A stretch of DNA of 64,000 nucleotides from Bacteroidota bacterium (GCA_026391075.1 JAPLES010000081.1:1-64000), one strand, 5' to 3'; numbered from the stretch's first letter, positions 9,509 through 18,155 are shown. Program-made: numbers and translations. The notes: generated from the letters alone by a model not told the origin.

Positions 9509-10839
9509 CTTCTCAATTTCTCTAAAAATTCGCGGGCTGCAGATACGCTCACTAATTTTTCTTCGAAATGGATTTTTGCTTTCGCAACTTCTTCATATGT
9601 TGCCTGCATAGAAGCAAGAATATTTGTGAGATGCATTTTCATATGCCCCGCTTGAATTCCCACAGTTGTAAGCGAGCGCAGAGCACCAAAATTTTGCGCC
9701 AAGCCAACGCAAACAATAATTTCCATCAACTGTTTTGCATTTGGATTGCCGAGCAATTCAAGTGAACGTTTAGCAAGAGGATGTAGTGAAGTTAATCCTC
9801 CCACTGTTCCTATTGCAATTGGAAAATTCATCCAAAAACGAAACATACCATTCTCCACTTTACATTCGCTCAAACTGCGATAGATGCCATCTCTACATGC
9901 ATACGTATGTGCACAAGCCTCTACGGCACGAAAATCATTTCCTGTGGCTAATACAACTGCATCAATACCGTTCATGATTCCTTTGTTGTGCGTGGTGGCA
10001 CGATAAGGATCAATGCGTGCAATGTTTACTGCGCGTTCAAACTTGTAAGCAAATTCTTCTGCGGTTACGGTTTCATTATCAAAACTCCCGAGTTCACTCA
10101 CTTTGCAACTTACTTCGGCATGCACTAAACATTCAGGTGTGTAATTCGAAAGAATACACATTACAATTTCAATTTCCTTTTCAGTTTCAGTAAAAGAAGA
10201 ACTTAACGCAATCTTAGTTCTAAGTAGTGAACCGAATTCTTCCAAACACGAATTGATAAAATTCGCACCCATTGAATCTACTGTTTCAAAGTGCGCTCGT
10301 AGTTGAAAGTAATCTGGTTCAAGATTGGTAAAATCAATCAGTTCCATATCTACTACTCCTCCTCCTCTTTCTTCCATATTAGTGGTAATATGTTTTACTC
10401 CTTGTTTTAATTCTTCTTTTATTGAAGTGAAAAACAAAATGAGTTTTTGCTTATCACCACGATAAGTGAAATGCACCTGACCAACCTTTCTTGTAGAAAT
10501 AACTTCGGCTTTAAATCCACCGCGGCTCAACCAAAATTTTGCAGCGTTAGAGGCAGCCGCCACAACAGAACTTTCTTCAATAACCATAGGCACTGCATAA
10601 ACTCTATCGTTAATTTTAAAGTTAGGTGCTATACCAAAAGGAACAGGAAAGTTAGTGAGTGTGTTTTCGCTGAAGCCATCTAATAATTTTTGCGCTTCAA
10701 TGTTATCGTGCCAGTATTCGGCAAATTCTTTAACTACTTCAACCGGACTTGCATAGAGAAAATTCTTCGCTAGCCAGGCAATCTTTTCACGCTTGCCCAT
10801 TTTCGAAAAACCCGTAATCTCTTTTTCATTTTTCTCCAT
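9505..10839 (-). CDS. mvaA: Hydroxymethylglutaryl-CoA reductase, class II
   Basis: 444 residues. It interconverts HMG-CoA and mevalonate, in Bacteroidota probably in the synthetic direction for isoprenoids. The class II signature EESSVVAAAS is present. Residues aligning with the four catalytic residues of the Pseudomonas mevalonii enzyme are Glu88, Lys286 (THNKGIMNG), Asp302 (ATGNDFRAVEA) and His399 (AGHMKMH). IGTVGGLTSLHP is also conserved. An upstream in-frame TTG at 10848 falls inside a perfect -7 box (10846-10853), so the ATG at 10839 is the start and the mRNA may be nearly leaderless. Other mevalonate genes are not in the window. Confidence 0.93.
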   Translation of the reverse strand: MEKNEKEITGFSKMGKREKIAWLAKNFLYASPVEVVKEFAEYWHDNIEAQKLLDGFSENTLTNFPVPFGIAPNFKINDRVYAVPMVIEESSVVAAASNAAKFWLSRGGFKAEVISTRKVGQVHFTYRGDKQKLILFFTSIKEELKQGVKHITTNMEERGGGVVDMELIDFTNLEPDYFQLRAHFETVDSMGANFINSCLEEFGSLLRTKIALSSSFTETEKEIEIVMCILSNYTPECLVHAEVSCKVSELGSFDNETVTAEEFAYKFERAVNIARIDPYRATTHNKGIMNGIDAVVLATGNDFRAVEACAHTYACRDGIYRSLSECKVENGMFRFWMNFPIAIGTVGGLTSLHPLAKRSLELLGNPNAKQLMEIIVCVGLAQNFGALRSLTTVGIQAGHMKMHLTNILASMQATYEEVAKAKIHFEEKLVSVSAAREFLEKLRS

Positions 10840-10845
10840 CAGCGT

Positions 10846-10853
10846 CAAAAATA
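10846..10853 (-). promoter_or_regulatory. -7 promoter box for HMG-CoA reductase
   Basis: The minus strand reads TATTTTTG, an exact TAnnTTTG match ending 7 bp before the ATG. It shows that the gene can be transcribed separately from the cysQ operon and rules out the TTG at 10848 as a start. Confidence 0.55.
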
Positions 10854-10924
10854 ATTTATCGTGATAAACATGAACGATTTGAATCTTATAAAGAATTGTT
10901 GATTCAGAAAAAAAACAAAAAGGA

Positions 10925-11704
10925 TTACTCTACCATAAACCAGGGATTGAGTAGGTTTTCTTTATTGTAAACAAGCGGTTGCTTTGTTTCGTAATTGATA
11001 ACGTTTTTACCTGCGTAAAGTGCCACTGCATGTGCAGCCGAAGTATCCCATTCCATCGTAGGTCCAAAGCGCGGATATACATCTGCATCGCCTTCTGCCA
11101 CCAAACAAAGTTTCAATGAACTGCCCGAAGAACGAAACTCCACGTCCTTTCCTTGCGCTTTTAAATCTTCTACAAATTGAAGTGTTTCGGGGCTGAGGTG
11201 TGAACGACTGCCAACGACAACAACTTTATCCTTGGCTGAATAATGCATTTCATTTCTGATTTCTGATTTCTGATTTCTGTCTTCCGACTTAAATGAACCT
11301 ACACCTTTTACTCCATAGTACGTTTTGTTCTGCGCGGGCACATGAACAATCCCAACAACAGGAATACCTTCTTCAACCAAAGCAATGTTCACAGTGAACT
11401 CTCCGTTCTTTTTAATGAATTCTTTGGTTCCGTCAATAGGGTCAATGAGCCAAAAACGTTTCCAGTGTTTTCTTTCTTCGTAAGAAGTTTGTTTTGTTTC
11501 TTCAGATATGAAAGGAATATCGGGATACAGGTTTTTCAATCCTTCGAGAATAATCGCATTTGATTTTTTATCGGCTTCGGTTAAAGGCGATTTATCTTCC
11601 TTGATTTCTACTTCAAAATCGCGCGCATAAATTTCCATGATAGCGTCACCTGCTTTTTGTGCAATGGAAATAAGTTGGTCAACATCAATCTCTTTAAAGT
11701 TCAT
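10925..11704 (-). CDS. cysQ: 3'(2'),5'-bisphosphate nucleotidase
   Basis: 259 residues of the inositol-monophosphatase fold. It removes a phosphate from 3'-phosphoadenosine 5'-phosphate, a by-product of sulfate assimilation or sulfation. Metal-site motifs are EEDKSPLTEADKKSN-like near the start (residues 34-48), DPIDGTKEF (about 90-98) and WDTSAAHAV near 220. An unusual loop, FKSEDRNQKSEIRNEMHY, is encoded by a heptad array (11252-11290) and sits in the variable loop before VVVVGSRSH. The start is 1 bp after the rfbD stop, making it the last gene of the nucleotide-sugar operon. Sulfated glycans are one possible reason for this placement, but that is only inference. Confidence 0.92.
   Translation of the reverse strand: MNFKEIDVDQLISIAQKAGDAIMEIYARDFEVEIKEDKSPLTEADKKSNAIILEGLKNLYPDIPFISEETKQTSYEERKHWKRFWLIDPIDGTKEFIKKNGEFTVNIALVEEGIPVVGIVHVPAQNKTYYGVKGVGSFKSEDRNQKSEIRNEMHYSAKDKVVVVGSRSHLSPETLQFVEDLKAQGKDVEFRSSGSSLKLCLVAEGDADVYPRFGPTMEWDTSAAHAVALYAGKNVINYETKQPLVYNKENLLNPWFMVE
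11252..11290 (+). repeat. Heptad array inside cysQ
   Basis: Four perfect tandem copies of ATTTCTG (11252-11279) followed by TCTTCCGACTT. The array stays in frame in cysQ and encodes a polar loop. It belongs to the degenerate 7-bp word arrays seen across this window. Confidence 0.9.
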
Positions 11705-11705
11705 T

Positions 11706-12563
11706 TCAATTATTCAATAAGTGAATGCAATCTTCTAAGCTTTTTCTCCAATATGGAATTTCTAATCCAAAGGTTTCTTTGATTTTCTTTTTGTTCAACA
11801 CGCTGTATTTAGGGCGAACTGCTGGAGTTGGATACTGTTGAGTTTCTATTGGAGAAAGTTTTGTTTTTAATTCAGCAATGTCGCGAATGGCCACTGCAAA
11901 ATCGTACCAACTCGCCACGCCTTCATTGCTGTAATTATAAACTCCAGGCTTCCACGTTTCCTGTTGAACAATGTTCAGAATAACAGCAGCTAAATCGCGC
12001 GCATAAGTAGGTGTACCTATCTGGTCGTAAATTACGTTCAGCGTTTCGCGCTCTTTGCACAACTTCAAAATAGTTTTCACAAAGTTATTTCCGAAAGAAG
12101 AATACACCCAACTAGTTCGAATCATTAAAGTATCAGGATTGCTTTGCAGCACCTGCTTCTCTCCTTCTAATTTGCTTGCACCGTAAACTGAAAGCGGGTT
12201 TGGTTTTTCATCTTCCAAAAGCGGAACTGATTTAGTTCCATCAAAAATAAAATCGGTGCTGATGTGAACGAACCTGCAATTATTTGCTGTTGCTGCTTTT
12301 GCCAGAATTCCTGCACCCGTTGCATTAATTTGATGCGCCATTTCTTTTTCTGATTCTGCTTTGTCAACTGCTGTATACGCTGCGCAATTGATAAGCGCAA
12401 AATAATTTCCGTTGCTAAGAAATTGATTCACCGCCTCTTCATCGGTAATATCTAAACCATCGCGGTCTACAAAAGTAAAGGAATGAGTTTCGAGAAGAGA
12501 AGAAAGGAAATTAAGTTCTGTTCCTACTTGTCCGTGTGCACCGGTTACGAGAATTTTATGCAT
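11706..12563 (-). CDS. rfbD: dTDP-4-dehydrorhamnose reductase
   Basis: 285 residues, extended SDR family. It catalyses the last step of dTDP-L-rhamnose synthesis, the NAD(P)H reduction of dTDP-4-dehydro-L-rhamnose. The N-terminal Rossmann motif ILVTGAHGQVGTEL, the substrate loop STDFIFDGTK, the catalytic YGASKLEGE (Tyr-x3-Lys) and RTSWVYSSFGNNFVKT are all present. Length is normal (about 280-300). The start codon overlaps the rfbC stop (TGATG), and cysQ follows after 1 bp, indicating translational coupling in the operon. Confidence 0.95.
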   Translation of the reverse strand: MHKILVTGAHGQVGTELNFLSSLLETHSFTFVDRDGLDITDEEAVNQFLSNGNYFALINCAAYTAVDKAESEKEMAHQINATGAGILAKAATANNCRFVHISTDFIFDGTKSVPLLEDEKPNPLSVYGASKLEGEKQVLQSNPDTLMIRTSWVYSSFGNNFVKTILKLCKERETLNVIYDQIGTPTYARDLAAVILNIVQQETWKPGVYNYSNEGVASWYDFAVAIRDIAELKTKLSPIETQQYPTPAVRPKYSVLNKKKIKETFGLEIPYWRKSLEDCIHLLNN

Positions 12564-13117
12564 CAGAATTCGAAATTGTTTATGCAGTTTTTAAACGCAG
12601 GAAGTGTTTTGTCTTTATCGGAAACAATAGCTTCGTCTGTTTTTATTTTCCAGTCAATATTCAAATCGGCATCGTTGAATAATATTCCGCCTTCGCTTTC
12701 TTTTGAATAGTAGTTATCGCATTTGTATTGAAAGATACAGGTTTCGCTTACCACTGAAAAACCATGTGCAAATCCCCGTGGAATAAAAAGTTGCTTTTTG
12801 TTTTCGGCTGAAAGCAGAATATCAAAATGTTTTCCGAAAGTAGCTGAACCTTTACGAATATCTACCACCACATCAAGCACTTCACCTTCAACTACACGAA
12901 CTAGTTTTGCCTGCGCGTTAGGATTCAACTGATAATGCAAACCGCGTAATACCCCACGTTGAGATTTTGATTCGTTATCCTGCACAAATTCCCCTTCAAT
13001 TCCGGCTTCGCTAAAAATATTTTTGTTGAAACTTTCGAAAAAATAGCCGCGACTATCGGCAAACACTCGAGGTTCAAAAACTTTAAGTCCGGCAAATCCT
13101 GTTTCTATAAAAGGCAT
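12563..13117 (-). CDS. rfbC: dTDP-4-dehydrorhamnose 3,5-epimerase
   Basis: 184-residue cupin-fold epimerase acting before RfbD. Family motifs are RGYFFESFN, QDNESKSQRGVLRGLHYQ (with the active-site His), VVEGEVLDVVVDIRKGS and FIPRGFAHGFSV. Length is normal (about 180). It overlaps rfbD by one base and lies 51 bp after the CpsB-like phosphatase gene. The operon lacks rfbA, which must lie elsewhere in the genome if rhamnose is made. Confidence 0.96.
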   Translation of the reverse strand: MPFIETGFAGLKVFEPRVFADSRGYFFESFNKNIFSEAGIEGEFVQDNESKSQRGVLRGLHYQLNPNAQAKLVRVVEGEVLDVVVDIRKGSATFGKHFDILLSAENKKQLFIPRGFAHGFSVVSETCIFQYKCDNYYSKESEGGILFNDADLNIDWKIKTDEAIVSDKDKTLPAFKNCINNFEF

Positions 13118-13168
13118 GATTATTTGTTGGTTATAAATTCAGCGGACGAATGTAAAGTTTTGGGTTAA

Positions 13169-13936
13169 TCAAACTAAGATTCGGTTGAGCAACTTATCGT
13201 AAGTGAGAATTTTTTCGAGATACTTTTCTTGCAAGCACGATTTAATTACTTCCAAACTGTTTTCGTTGTGCAAATCGGTTCCTACAAAGTTCACCATCTT
13301 TTCATCAATCATTTTTTCAGCTACTGCTTTTGCACCTTTACCGTATTTACCTACGAGCGACATCAAATTAATTTGAAAATAAACGCTGCGGTCTTTCAGC
13401 TCGGTGTATTCTTTAAAATCCTTTTCATAGAAATAAGGATAGCGTTCAGGATGTGCAAGAATAACTCTGTAACCAGCCACCTGAAGTTTATAAATCAAAT
13501 CGCGGATGTTGTTTGTTTTAGTGAGATACGAAAGTTCCACCAACACAAAATTATTTCCGAGCGTGAGTAAATCTTTTTTCTCAATCTTCTCATTGATAGA
13601 ATCATCTAAATAATATTCCGCCACCGCATCAAATTCAATAGGAATATTACTCTCCTTTATAGCTGCGCGCACTTTATCTCTGCCGCTTAAAATAATTTCA
13701 GTGGTGTTATTATATCCATCACTTACCACGTGTGGCGAAGTGATAATTTTTTTAAAACCCATTTCAGAGAACTTGCGCAAAATGGAAATGGAATCTTCCA
13801 TTGTTTTTACACCATCATCTATACCGGGAATCAAATGCGAGTGAATATCCACCGCCATTAAACTGAAATCGGTGAGTGAAGAACTTGGCTCTTCCTGATT
13901 CTTACCACCGAAAAATTGTTTGAGTTGATTGAACAC
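13169..13936 (-). CDS. PHP-family tyrosine-protein phosphatase, CpsB/YwqE type
   Basis: 255 residues with a GTG start. The metal-dependent PHP domain begins with MAVDIHSHLIPGIDDG and has SPHV, AHPERYP and a late GTDLHNE, which supply the His/Asp metal ligands. In capsule systems such enzymes dephosphorylate the tyrosine autokinase that controls chain length and export. No Wzc-like kinase is in the window, so the partner is elsewhere. About 28 polar residues (MFNQLKQFFGGKNQEE onward) precede the domain. It sits between rfbC and the WbpP-like epimerase gene, which supports a role in exopolysaccharide control. Confidence 0.88.
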   Translation of the reverse strand: MFNQLKQFFGGKNQEEPSSSLTDFSLMAVDIHSHLIPGIDDGVKTMEDSISILRKFSEMGFKKIITSPHVVSDGYNNTTEIILSGRDKVRAAIKESNIPIEFDAVAEYYLDDSINEKIEKKDLLTLGNNFVLVELSYLTKTNNIRDLIYKLQVAGYRVILAHPERYPYFYEKDFKEYTELKDRSVYFQINLMSLVGKYGKGAKAVAEKMIDEKMVNFVGTDLHNENSLEVIKSCLQEKYLEKILTYDKLLNRILV

Positions 13937-13971
13937 AGTAACCTTATTGTAAACGAATTTACTTAGTTCTT

Positions 13972-14955
13972 CTAAAGATGTTTGAAGTATTCCACTGTAA
14001 TCGCAATTCCCGCTTTAAAATCAAACTCAGGTTTGTAGCCCAAAAGGTTTTCTGCTTTCGAAATATCAGCTAATGAATTGCGCACATCACCCGCGCGCGT
14101 AGCGCGGTAAGTTGCAGCATGATTGCTGTTTAATAATTGTTGAATAGAAGTGTAGAGTTGGTTAACCGAGAAGTTCTCTCCTACCGCAATATTGAACACC
14201 TGACCAAAAGCCTCTTTTTTTTCGCAAAGCATAGCGCGCACATTTGCCTGCACAGCATTTTCTACAAAAGTAAAATCGCGGGTTTGTTCGCCATCGCCAT
14301 CAATAAACACATCTTCGCGATTCATGATTTTTGAAACAAACAAAGGAATCACTGCCGCATACTGCCCTTGCGGGTCTTGTTTGGGTCCAAAGATGTTGAA
14401 GTAGCGCAGACCAATCAAGTTCATGCCATACACTTTCTTAAAAACATCGGCATAAATTTCATTGGTGTATTTGCTCACCGCATAAGGCGAAAGTTGTTTG
14501 CCTATTTTCTCTTCCACTTTCGGCAGGCTTTGTTCATCGCCATACACCGAAGAAGAAGATGCGTAAACAAAATTCTTTACGCCTGCATCTTTAGCCGCAG
14601 AAATCATATTGACAAAGCCGCCCACATTTACATCGTTAGTGTTCCATGGTTCATTAATAGAGCGCGGCACAGAACCCAACGCGGCTTGATGCGAAACAAA
14701 ATCAATTCCTTCACAGGCCTTGCGGCAATCGTTTAAGTTGCGCAAATCGCCTTCTATAAATTCAAAAGCCGAATTGGTTTTAAATGCTTCAATATTCGAA
14801 AGCCGACCGGTAGCGAGATTATCAAACACACGAACTTTTTTAGCCCCATACTTCAATAAATACTCTACAATATTTGAACCGATGAAGCCCGAACCTCCGG
14901 TAACGAGGAAGGAGTGTTGAGATAGGTCGTGGGTGTGATATTTTGTGTTATACAT
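13972..14955 (-). CDS. NAD-dependent epimerase, WbpP/TviC-like (UDP-GlcNAc(A) C4-epimerase)
   Basis: 327-residue extended SDR. Landmarks are LVTGGSGFIGSNIVEYLL, the WbpP/TviC-typical HQAALGSVPRSINEP, ASSSSVYG, SPYAVSKYTNE (Tyr-x3-Lys) and GLRYFNIFGPKQDP. It is expected to interconvert UDP-GlcNAc/UDP-GalNAc or their uronic acids. The TviB/WbpA-like dehydrogenase two genes upstream makes the uronate version (UDP-GlcNAcA to UDP-GalNAcA, as in Vi antigen) plausible, but specificity cannot be read from sequence alone. The gap upstream to rfbB is wholly occupied by a heptad element. Confidence 0.87.
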   Translation of the reverse strand: MYNTKYHTHDLSQHSFLVTGGSGFIGSNIVEYLLKYGAKKVRVFDNLATGRLSNIEAFKTNSAFEFIEGDLRNLNDCRKACEGIDFVSHQAALGSVPRSINEPWNTNDVNVGGFVNMISAAKDAGVKNFVYASSSSVYGDEQSLPKVEEKIGKQLSPYAVSKYTNEIYADVFKKVYGMNLIGLRYFNIFGPKQDPQGQYAAVIPLFVSKIMNREDVFIDGDGEQTRDFTFVENAVQANVRAMLCEKKEAFGQVFNIAVGENFSVNQLYTSIQQLLNSNHAATYRATRAGDVRNSLADISKAENLLGYKPEFDFKAGIAITVEYFKHL

Positions 14956-15026
14956 TTTTCGGTTTTCGGTTAACGGTTTACAGTTAAACAGCCGCCAACA
15001 GGAAACTGAAAACTGAAAACTGAAAA
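14956..15026. repeat. Two-armed heptad element filling the rfbB/epimerase gap
   Basis: The left arm has units TTTTCGG, TTTTCGG, TTAACGG and TTTACAG (14956-14983). The right arm has three copies of CTGAAAA (15006-15026). The arms are inversely related, with G-U pairs if read as plus-strand RNA. The element starts at the base next to the rfbB stop and ends at the base next to the epimerase ATG. Confidence 0.85.
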
Positions 15027-16100
15027 CTATCTTGCTACATATTGCTGTTCATAATACTTTTGATAATTGCCTGAAGTAACTTGCGTAAGCCATTCTTCAT
15101 TGGCTAAATACCAATCCACAGTTTTAGCTAATCCTTCTTCAAATTGTAAAGATGGTTTCCACCCTAATTCATTTTGAAGTTTAGTAGAATCAATTGCATA
15201 ACGCAAATCATGTCCAGCTCTGTCTTTTACAAAAGTGATTAGCTTTTCGTTTTCGCCTTCTGCTCTTCCCAATTTTTTATCCATGATTTTGCAGAGTAGA
15301 CGAATGACATCAATGTTTGTCCATTCATTATGTCCGCCAATGTTATAAGTACTTCCGAGTTTTGCGTTATGAAAAATAACATCAATAGCATTGGCGTGGT
15401 CTTCTACAAACAACCAGTCGCGCACGTTTTCACCTTTGCCGTAAATTGGAAGCGGCTTGTTGTTTTTAATATTGTGGATACAAAGCGGAATCAACTTCTC
15501 CGGAAAGTGATTGGGTCCGTAATTGTTACTGCAATTAGAAATTACTACTGGTAAATTATACGTATCAAAATACGCTCGAACAAAATGGTCGCTCGCTGCT
15601 TTGCTTGCCGAATAAGGACTATGCGGGTCGTAAGAAGTTTCTTCAGTAAACAATCCTTCATCACCCAAACTTCCGTAAACTTCATCGGTAGAAACGTGGT
15701 AGAAAAGATGCGGTCGGATGTCCGATGTCGGAAGTCCGATGTTGCCCATCCAAATTTCCTTTGCTGCATTGAGAAGGTTGACTGTTCCAATCACATTGGT
15801 TTGAACAAACTCCAATGGATTTGAAATACTTCTGTCCACATGACTTTCAGCAGCGAGGTGGATGACCGAATCAAATTTTTCCTCTTGAAATAAATTATTG
15901 ATGAAGTGGGCATCGGTAATGTCGCCTTTTACAAATTTGTAATTGGATTTGCTTTCAATGTCCTTCAGATTTTCAAGATTGCCTGCGTAAGTCAGTTTAT
16001 CGAGATTGAAAATTTTGTAGTCGGGATATTTATTGACAAACAACCTTACTACATGCGAGCCAATGAAACCTGCTCCTCCGGTGATTAAAATCTTTTTCAT
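15027..16100 (-). CDS. rfbB: dTDP-glucose 4,6-dehydratase
   Basis: 357-residue extended SDR that converts dTDP-glucose to dTDP-4-dehydro-6-deoxyglucose, the second step of the rhamnose pathway. Motifs are ILITGGAGFIGSHVVR, the family-specific STDEVYGSLG, SPYSASKAASDHFVRAY (Tyr-x3-Lys) and NCSNNYGPNHFPEKLIPL. A 28-bp heptad array (15714-15741) encodes GLPTSDIRPH in the loop just before FYHVSTDEVYG, where E. coli RfbB has a shorter unrelated loop, so it is probably tolerated. It is separated from rfbC/rfbD by two genes. Both flanking gaps are filled by heptad elements. Confidence 0.95.
   Translation of the reverse strand: MKKILITGGAGFIGSHVVRLFVNKYPDYKIFNLDKLTYAGNLENLKDIESKSNYKFVKGDITDAHFINNLFQEEKFDSVIHLAAESHVDRSISNPLEFVQTNVIGTVNLLNAAKEIWMGNIGLPTSDIRPHLFYHVSTDEVYGSLGDEGLFTEETSYDPHSPYSASKAASDHFVRAYFDTYNLPVVISNCSNNYGPNHFPEKLIPLCIHNIKNNKPLPIYGKGENVRDWLFVEDHANAIDVIFHNAKLGSTYNIGGHNEWTNIDVIRLLCKIMDKKLGRAEGENEKLITFVKDRAGHDLRYAIDSTKLQNELGWKPSLQFEEGLAKTVDWYLANEEWLTQVTSGNYQKYYEQQYVAR
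15714..15741 (+). repeat. Heptad array inside rfbB
   Basis: Four contiguous 7-bp units: TCGGATG, TCCGATG, TCGGAAG, TCCGATG. The array is in frame and lies in a predicted surface loop before the catalytic TDEVYG motif. Confidence 0.85.
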
Positions 16101-16102
16101 TT

Positions 16103-16177
16103 TCTATAGTTAATAGTTGACGGTTCGAAGTTCGCGGTAAATGCATTTTCCCTAAACTGTGAACTGCGAACTGTTTT
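16103..16177. repeat. Two-armed heptad element between tviB-like gene and rfbB
   Basis: The left arm is TCTATAG, TTAATAG, TTGACGG, TTCGAAG, TTCGCGG (16103-16137). The right arm is CCCTAAA, CTGTGAA, CTGCGAA, CTGTTTT (16150-16177). The arms are imperfect inverse copies. The right arm runs into the stop codon of the dehydrogenase gene. Confidence 0.85.
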
Positions 16178-17468
16178 ATAAACTCCAATATTTAAACTCC
16201 TTAATTTTGTTTCTTAAATCGCCTTTTACATCCACTACAATTCCATCAGCCTTCAAAAACTTTTTAAAGAAGTCATCATTCAAATCAGTAAACTGTTCGT
16301 GGTTTACCGCAACAATTACGGCATCATAATCTTTACCGTATTCTTTCTGCAAATGAATGCCGTATTCTTCATGAAATTCCTCTGCATCCGCCAGCGGGTC
16401 CACAACTTCAGTATTTACTGAATAATGTTTTAGCTCTTTAATAACATCTACCACTTTACTGTTTCGAATATCGCTTACGTTTTCTTTGAACGTTGACCCC
16501 ATAACCAACACACGCGTAGCATCAATCTGTTTGTGCGCTTTAATCAACTGCTGAACTAGTTTGCGCGCAACGTGTGCACCCATATCATCATTAATTCTTC
16601 TACCGGCTAAAATTACTTCGGGATTGTAGCCAAGCGAATTTGATTTATAAGTTAAGTAGTAAGGGTCAACACCAATGCAATGTCCGCCAACAAGACCGGG
16701 GAAGAATTTTAAGAAATTCCATTTTGTTCCTGCCGCTTCGAGAACTTCATATGTATTGATGCCCATCAAATCAAAAATTCTTGAAAGCTCATTCATCAAA
16801 GCAATATTCAAATCGCGCTGCGTGTTCTCAATAATTTTTGCTGCCTCTGCTACTTTGATTGAAGAAGCACGATGCGTTCCTGCGGTTACAATTATCTCGT
16901 AAGTGCGGGCAATTGCATCTAATGCTTCTGCATCACTTCCCGAAACTACTTTCATAATTTTTGTGATCGTATGTTCTTTATCACCTGGATTAATTCTCTC
17001 AGGTGAATAACCCAATTTGAAATCTTCATTCTTCAAACTTAAACCCGAAATTTTTTCCATCACGGGCAAACAATCTTCTTCTGTGCAACCCGGGTAAACG
17101 GTAGATTCGAAAACAACATAGTCTCCTTTTTTCAACGCCTTACCTATAGTTGTAGACGCTGCTAACACAGGTTTCAAATCAGGAACATTGTGTTTGTCTA
17201 CCGGAGTAGGAACAGCTACTATGAAAAAATTTGCCTGTTTTAATTCATCAATGTTTGCCGTAAACAAAATATCAGTTCCATCAAAAGCCGATGAATTCAA
17301 TTCATTGCTCGGATCTATTTTGTTTTTCATGAGTTCAACACGTTTTTGATTGATATCAAAACCGATAACCGAAATTTTCTTTGCAAACTCTAAGGCAATT
17401 GGTAAGCCTACATAGCCAAGACCGATGACAGCGAGTTTTTTTTTCTTGTTCAATAATTCTTCAACCAT
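16176..17468 (-). CDS. Nucleotide-sugar dehydrogenase, TviB/WbpA-like (UDP-GlcNAc 6-dehydrogenase)
   Basis: 430 residues. It oxidises the C6 hydroxyl of a UDP-HexNAc to a carboxylate with two NAD+. The NAD-binding start is LAVIGLGYVGLPIALEFAKK. It also has VAVPTPVD, ESTVYPGCTEE, GYSPERINPGD, and GGHCIGVDPYYLTYK with the catalytic Cys near residue 264. The C-terminal domain has GSTFKENVSDIRNSKV. These read as the UDP-N-acetyl-sugar branch rather than UDP-glucose dehydrogenase, a second copy of which (ugd) is nearby. It probably feeds both the WbpP/TviC-like epimerase and the WbpE/WbpD pair. Confidence 0.9.
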   Translation of the reverse strand: MVEELLNKKKKLAVIGLGYVGLPIALEFAKKISVIGFDINQKRVELMKNKIDPSNELNSSAFDGTDILFTANIDELKQANFFIVAVPTPVDKHNVPDLKPVLAASTTIGKALKKGDYVVFESTVYPGCTEEDCLPVMEKISGLSLKNEDFKLGYSPERINPGDKEHTITKIMKVVSGSDAEALDAIARTYEIIVTAGTHRASSIKVAEAAKIIENTQRDLNIALMNELSRIFDLMGINTYEVLEAAGTKWNFLKFFPGLVGGHCIGVDPYYLTYKSNSLGYNPEVILAGRRINDDMGAHVARKLVQQLIKAHKQIDATRVLVMGSTFKENVSDIRNSKVVDVIKELKHYSVNTEVVDPLADAEEFHEEYGIHLQKEYGKDYDAVIVAVNHEQFTDLNDDFFKKFLKADGIVVDVKGDLRNKIKEFKYWSL

Positions 17469-17496
17469 ATATTTTGTTTTATCTCTTTAGTATTAT

Positions 17497-17576
17497 CATT
17501 GGAATAATGGAATGTTGGAATAATGAAAATACCAAGGGGAGTATTTCTTTTCATCCATTCTTCCATCATTCCATTA
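17497..17576. repeat. Two-armed octad element between wbpD-like and tviB-like genes
   Basis: 8-bp words GGAATAAT, GGAATGTT, GGAATAAT form the left arm (within 17497-17535). The right arm (17549-17576), read on the minus strand, gives GGATTAAT, GGAATGAT, GGAAGAAT. A 20-bp core matches in inverse orientation with few changes. The stop codon of the upstream gene lies inside the right arm. Confidence 0.85.
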
Positions 17577-18155
17577 ATCCATTTTTCTAACCATTCCATT
17601 CTTCAATTCATACTTCTCGTTACTCTCTTCGCAAATGGCAATGCCATCTTTATCAAAACTTAATCGGTGTCCAAACTCGCTCATCCAACCAATTTGTTTA
17701 GAAGGATTGCCAACTACCAGCGCATAAGCAGGAATATTTTTTGTAACCACTGCACCTGCACCAATAAATGCAAACTCACCTATATCATGCCCGCAAACAA
17801 TAGTTGCGTTGGCTCCAATACTTGCACCATGCTTTACAGTTGTTTTTGAATATTGCCCTCTTCTGTTCACTCCACTTCTTGGATTGGTTACGTTAGTAAA
17901 AACACAACTTGGTCCAAGAAAAACATCGTCCTCACAAACTACTCCAGTATAGATAGAAACGTTGTTCTGCACCTTTACATTATTACCCAAAACAACTTCG
18001 GGACTCACGACTACGTTCTGACCAAAATTGCAATTCTCACCAATCACACAATTGCTCATGATATGGCTGAAGTGCCAAATCTTTGTGCCCTTACCAATCT
18101 TACAGCCTTCATCCACAATAGCAGTTTCGTGCGCGAAATATTCTTGGTCAGCCAT
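17574..18155 (-). CDS. Left-handed beta-helix N-acetyltransferase, WbpD/WlbB-like
   Basis: 193 residues built of hexapeptide repeats (for example IGKGTKIWHFSHI, IGENCNFGQNVVV, LGNNVKVQNNVSI). The C-terminal VVGNPSKQIGWMSEFGHRL is characteristic of the WbpD/WlbB group. That group acetylates the 3-amino group of UDP-2-acetamido-3-amino-2,3-dideoxyglucuronate using acetyl-CoA. The putative aminotransferase of the same path (WbpE-like) is in this operon, but the oxidoreductase WbpB is not. ATG overlaps the UDP-xylose synthase stop (TAATG). The final Met-Asp and stop lie in a repeat array, so the C terminus may have been trimmed or replaced by it. Confidence 0.88.
   Translation of the reverse strand: MADQEYFAHETAIVDEGCKIGKGTKIWHFSHIMSNCVIGENCNFGQNVVVSPEVVLGNNVKVQNNVSIYTGVVCEDDVFLGPSCVFTNVTNPRSGVNRRGQYSKTTVKHGASIGANATIVCGHDIGEFAFIGAGAVVTKNIPAYALVVGNPSKQIGWMSEFGHRLSFDKDGIAICEESNEKYELKNGMVRKMD

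Noticed and set aside
14956-17576. CRISPR array
   Set aside because: Units are 7-8 bp without unique spacers, arms are inverted, and no cas genes are present.
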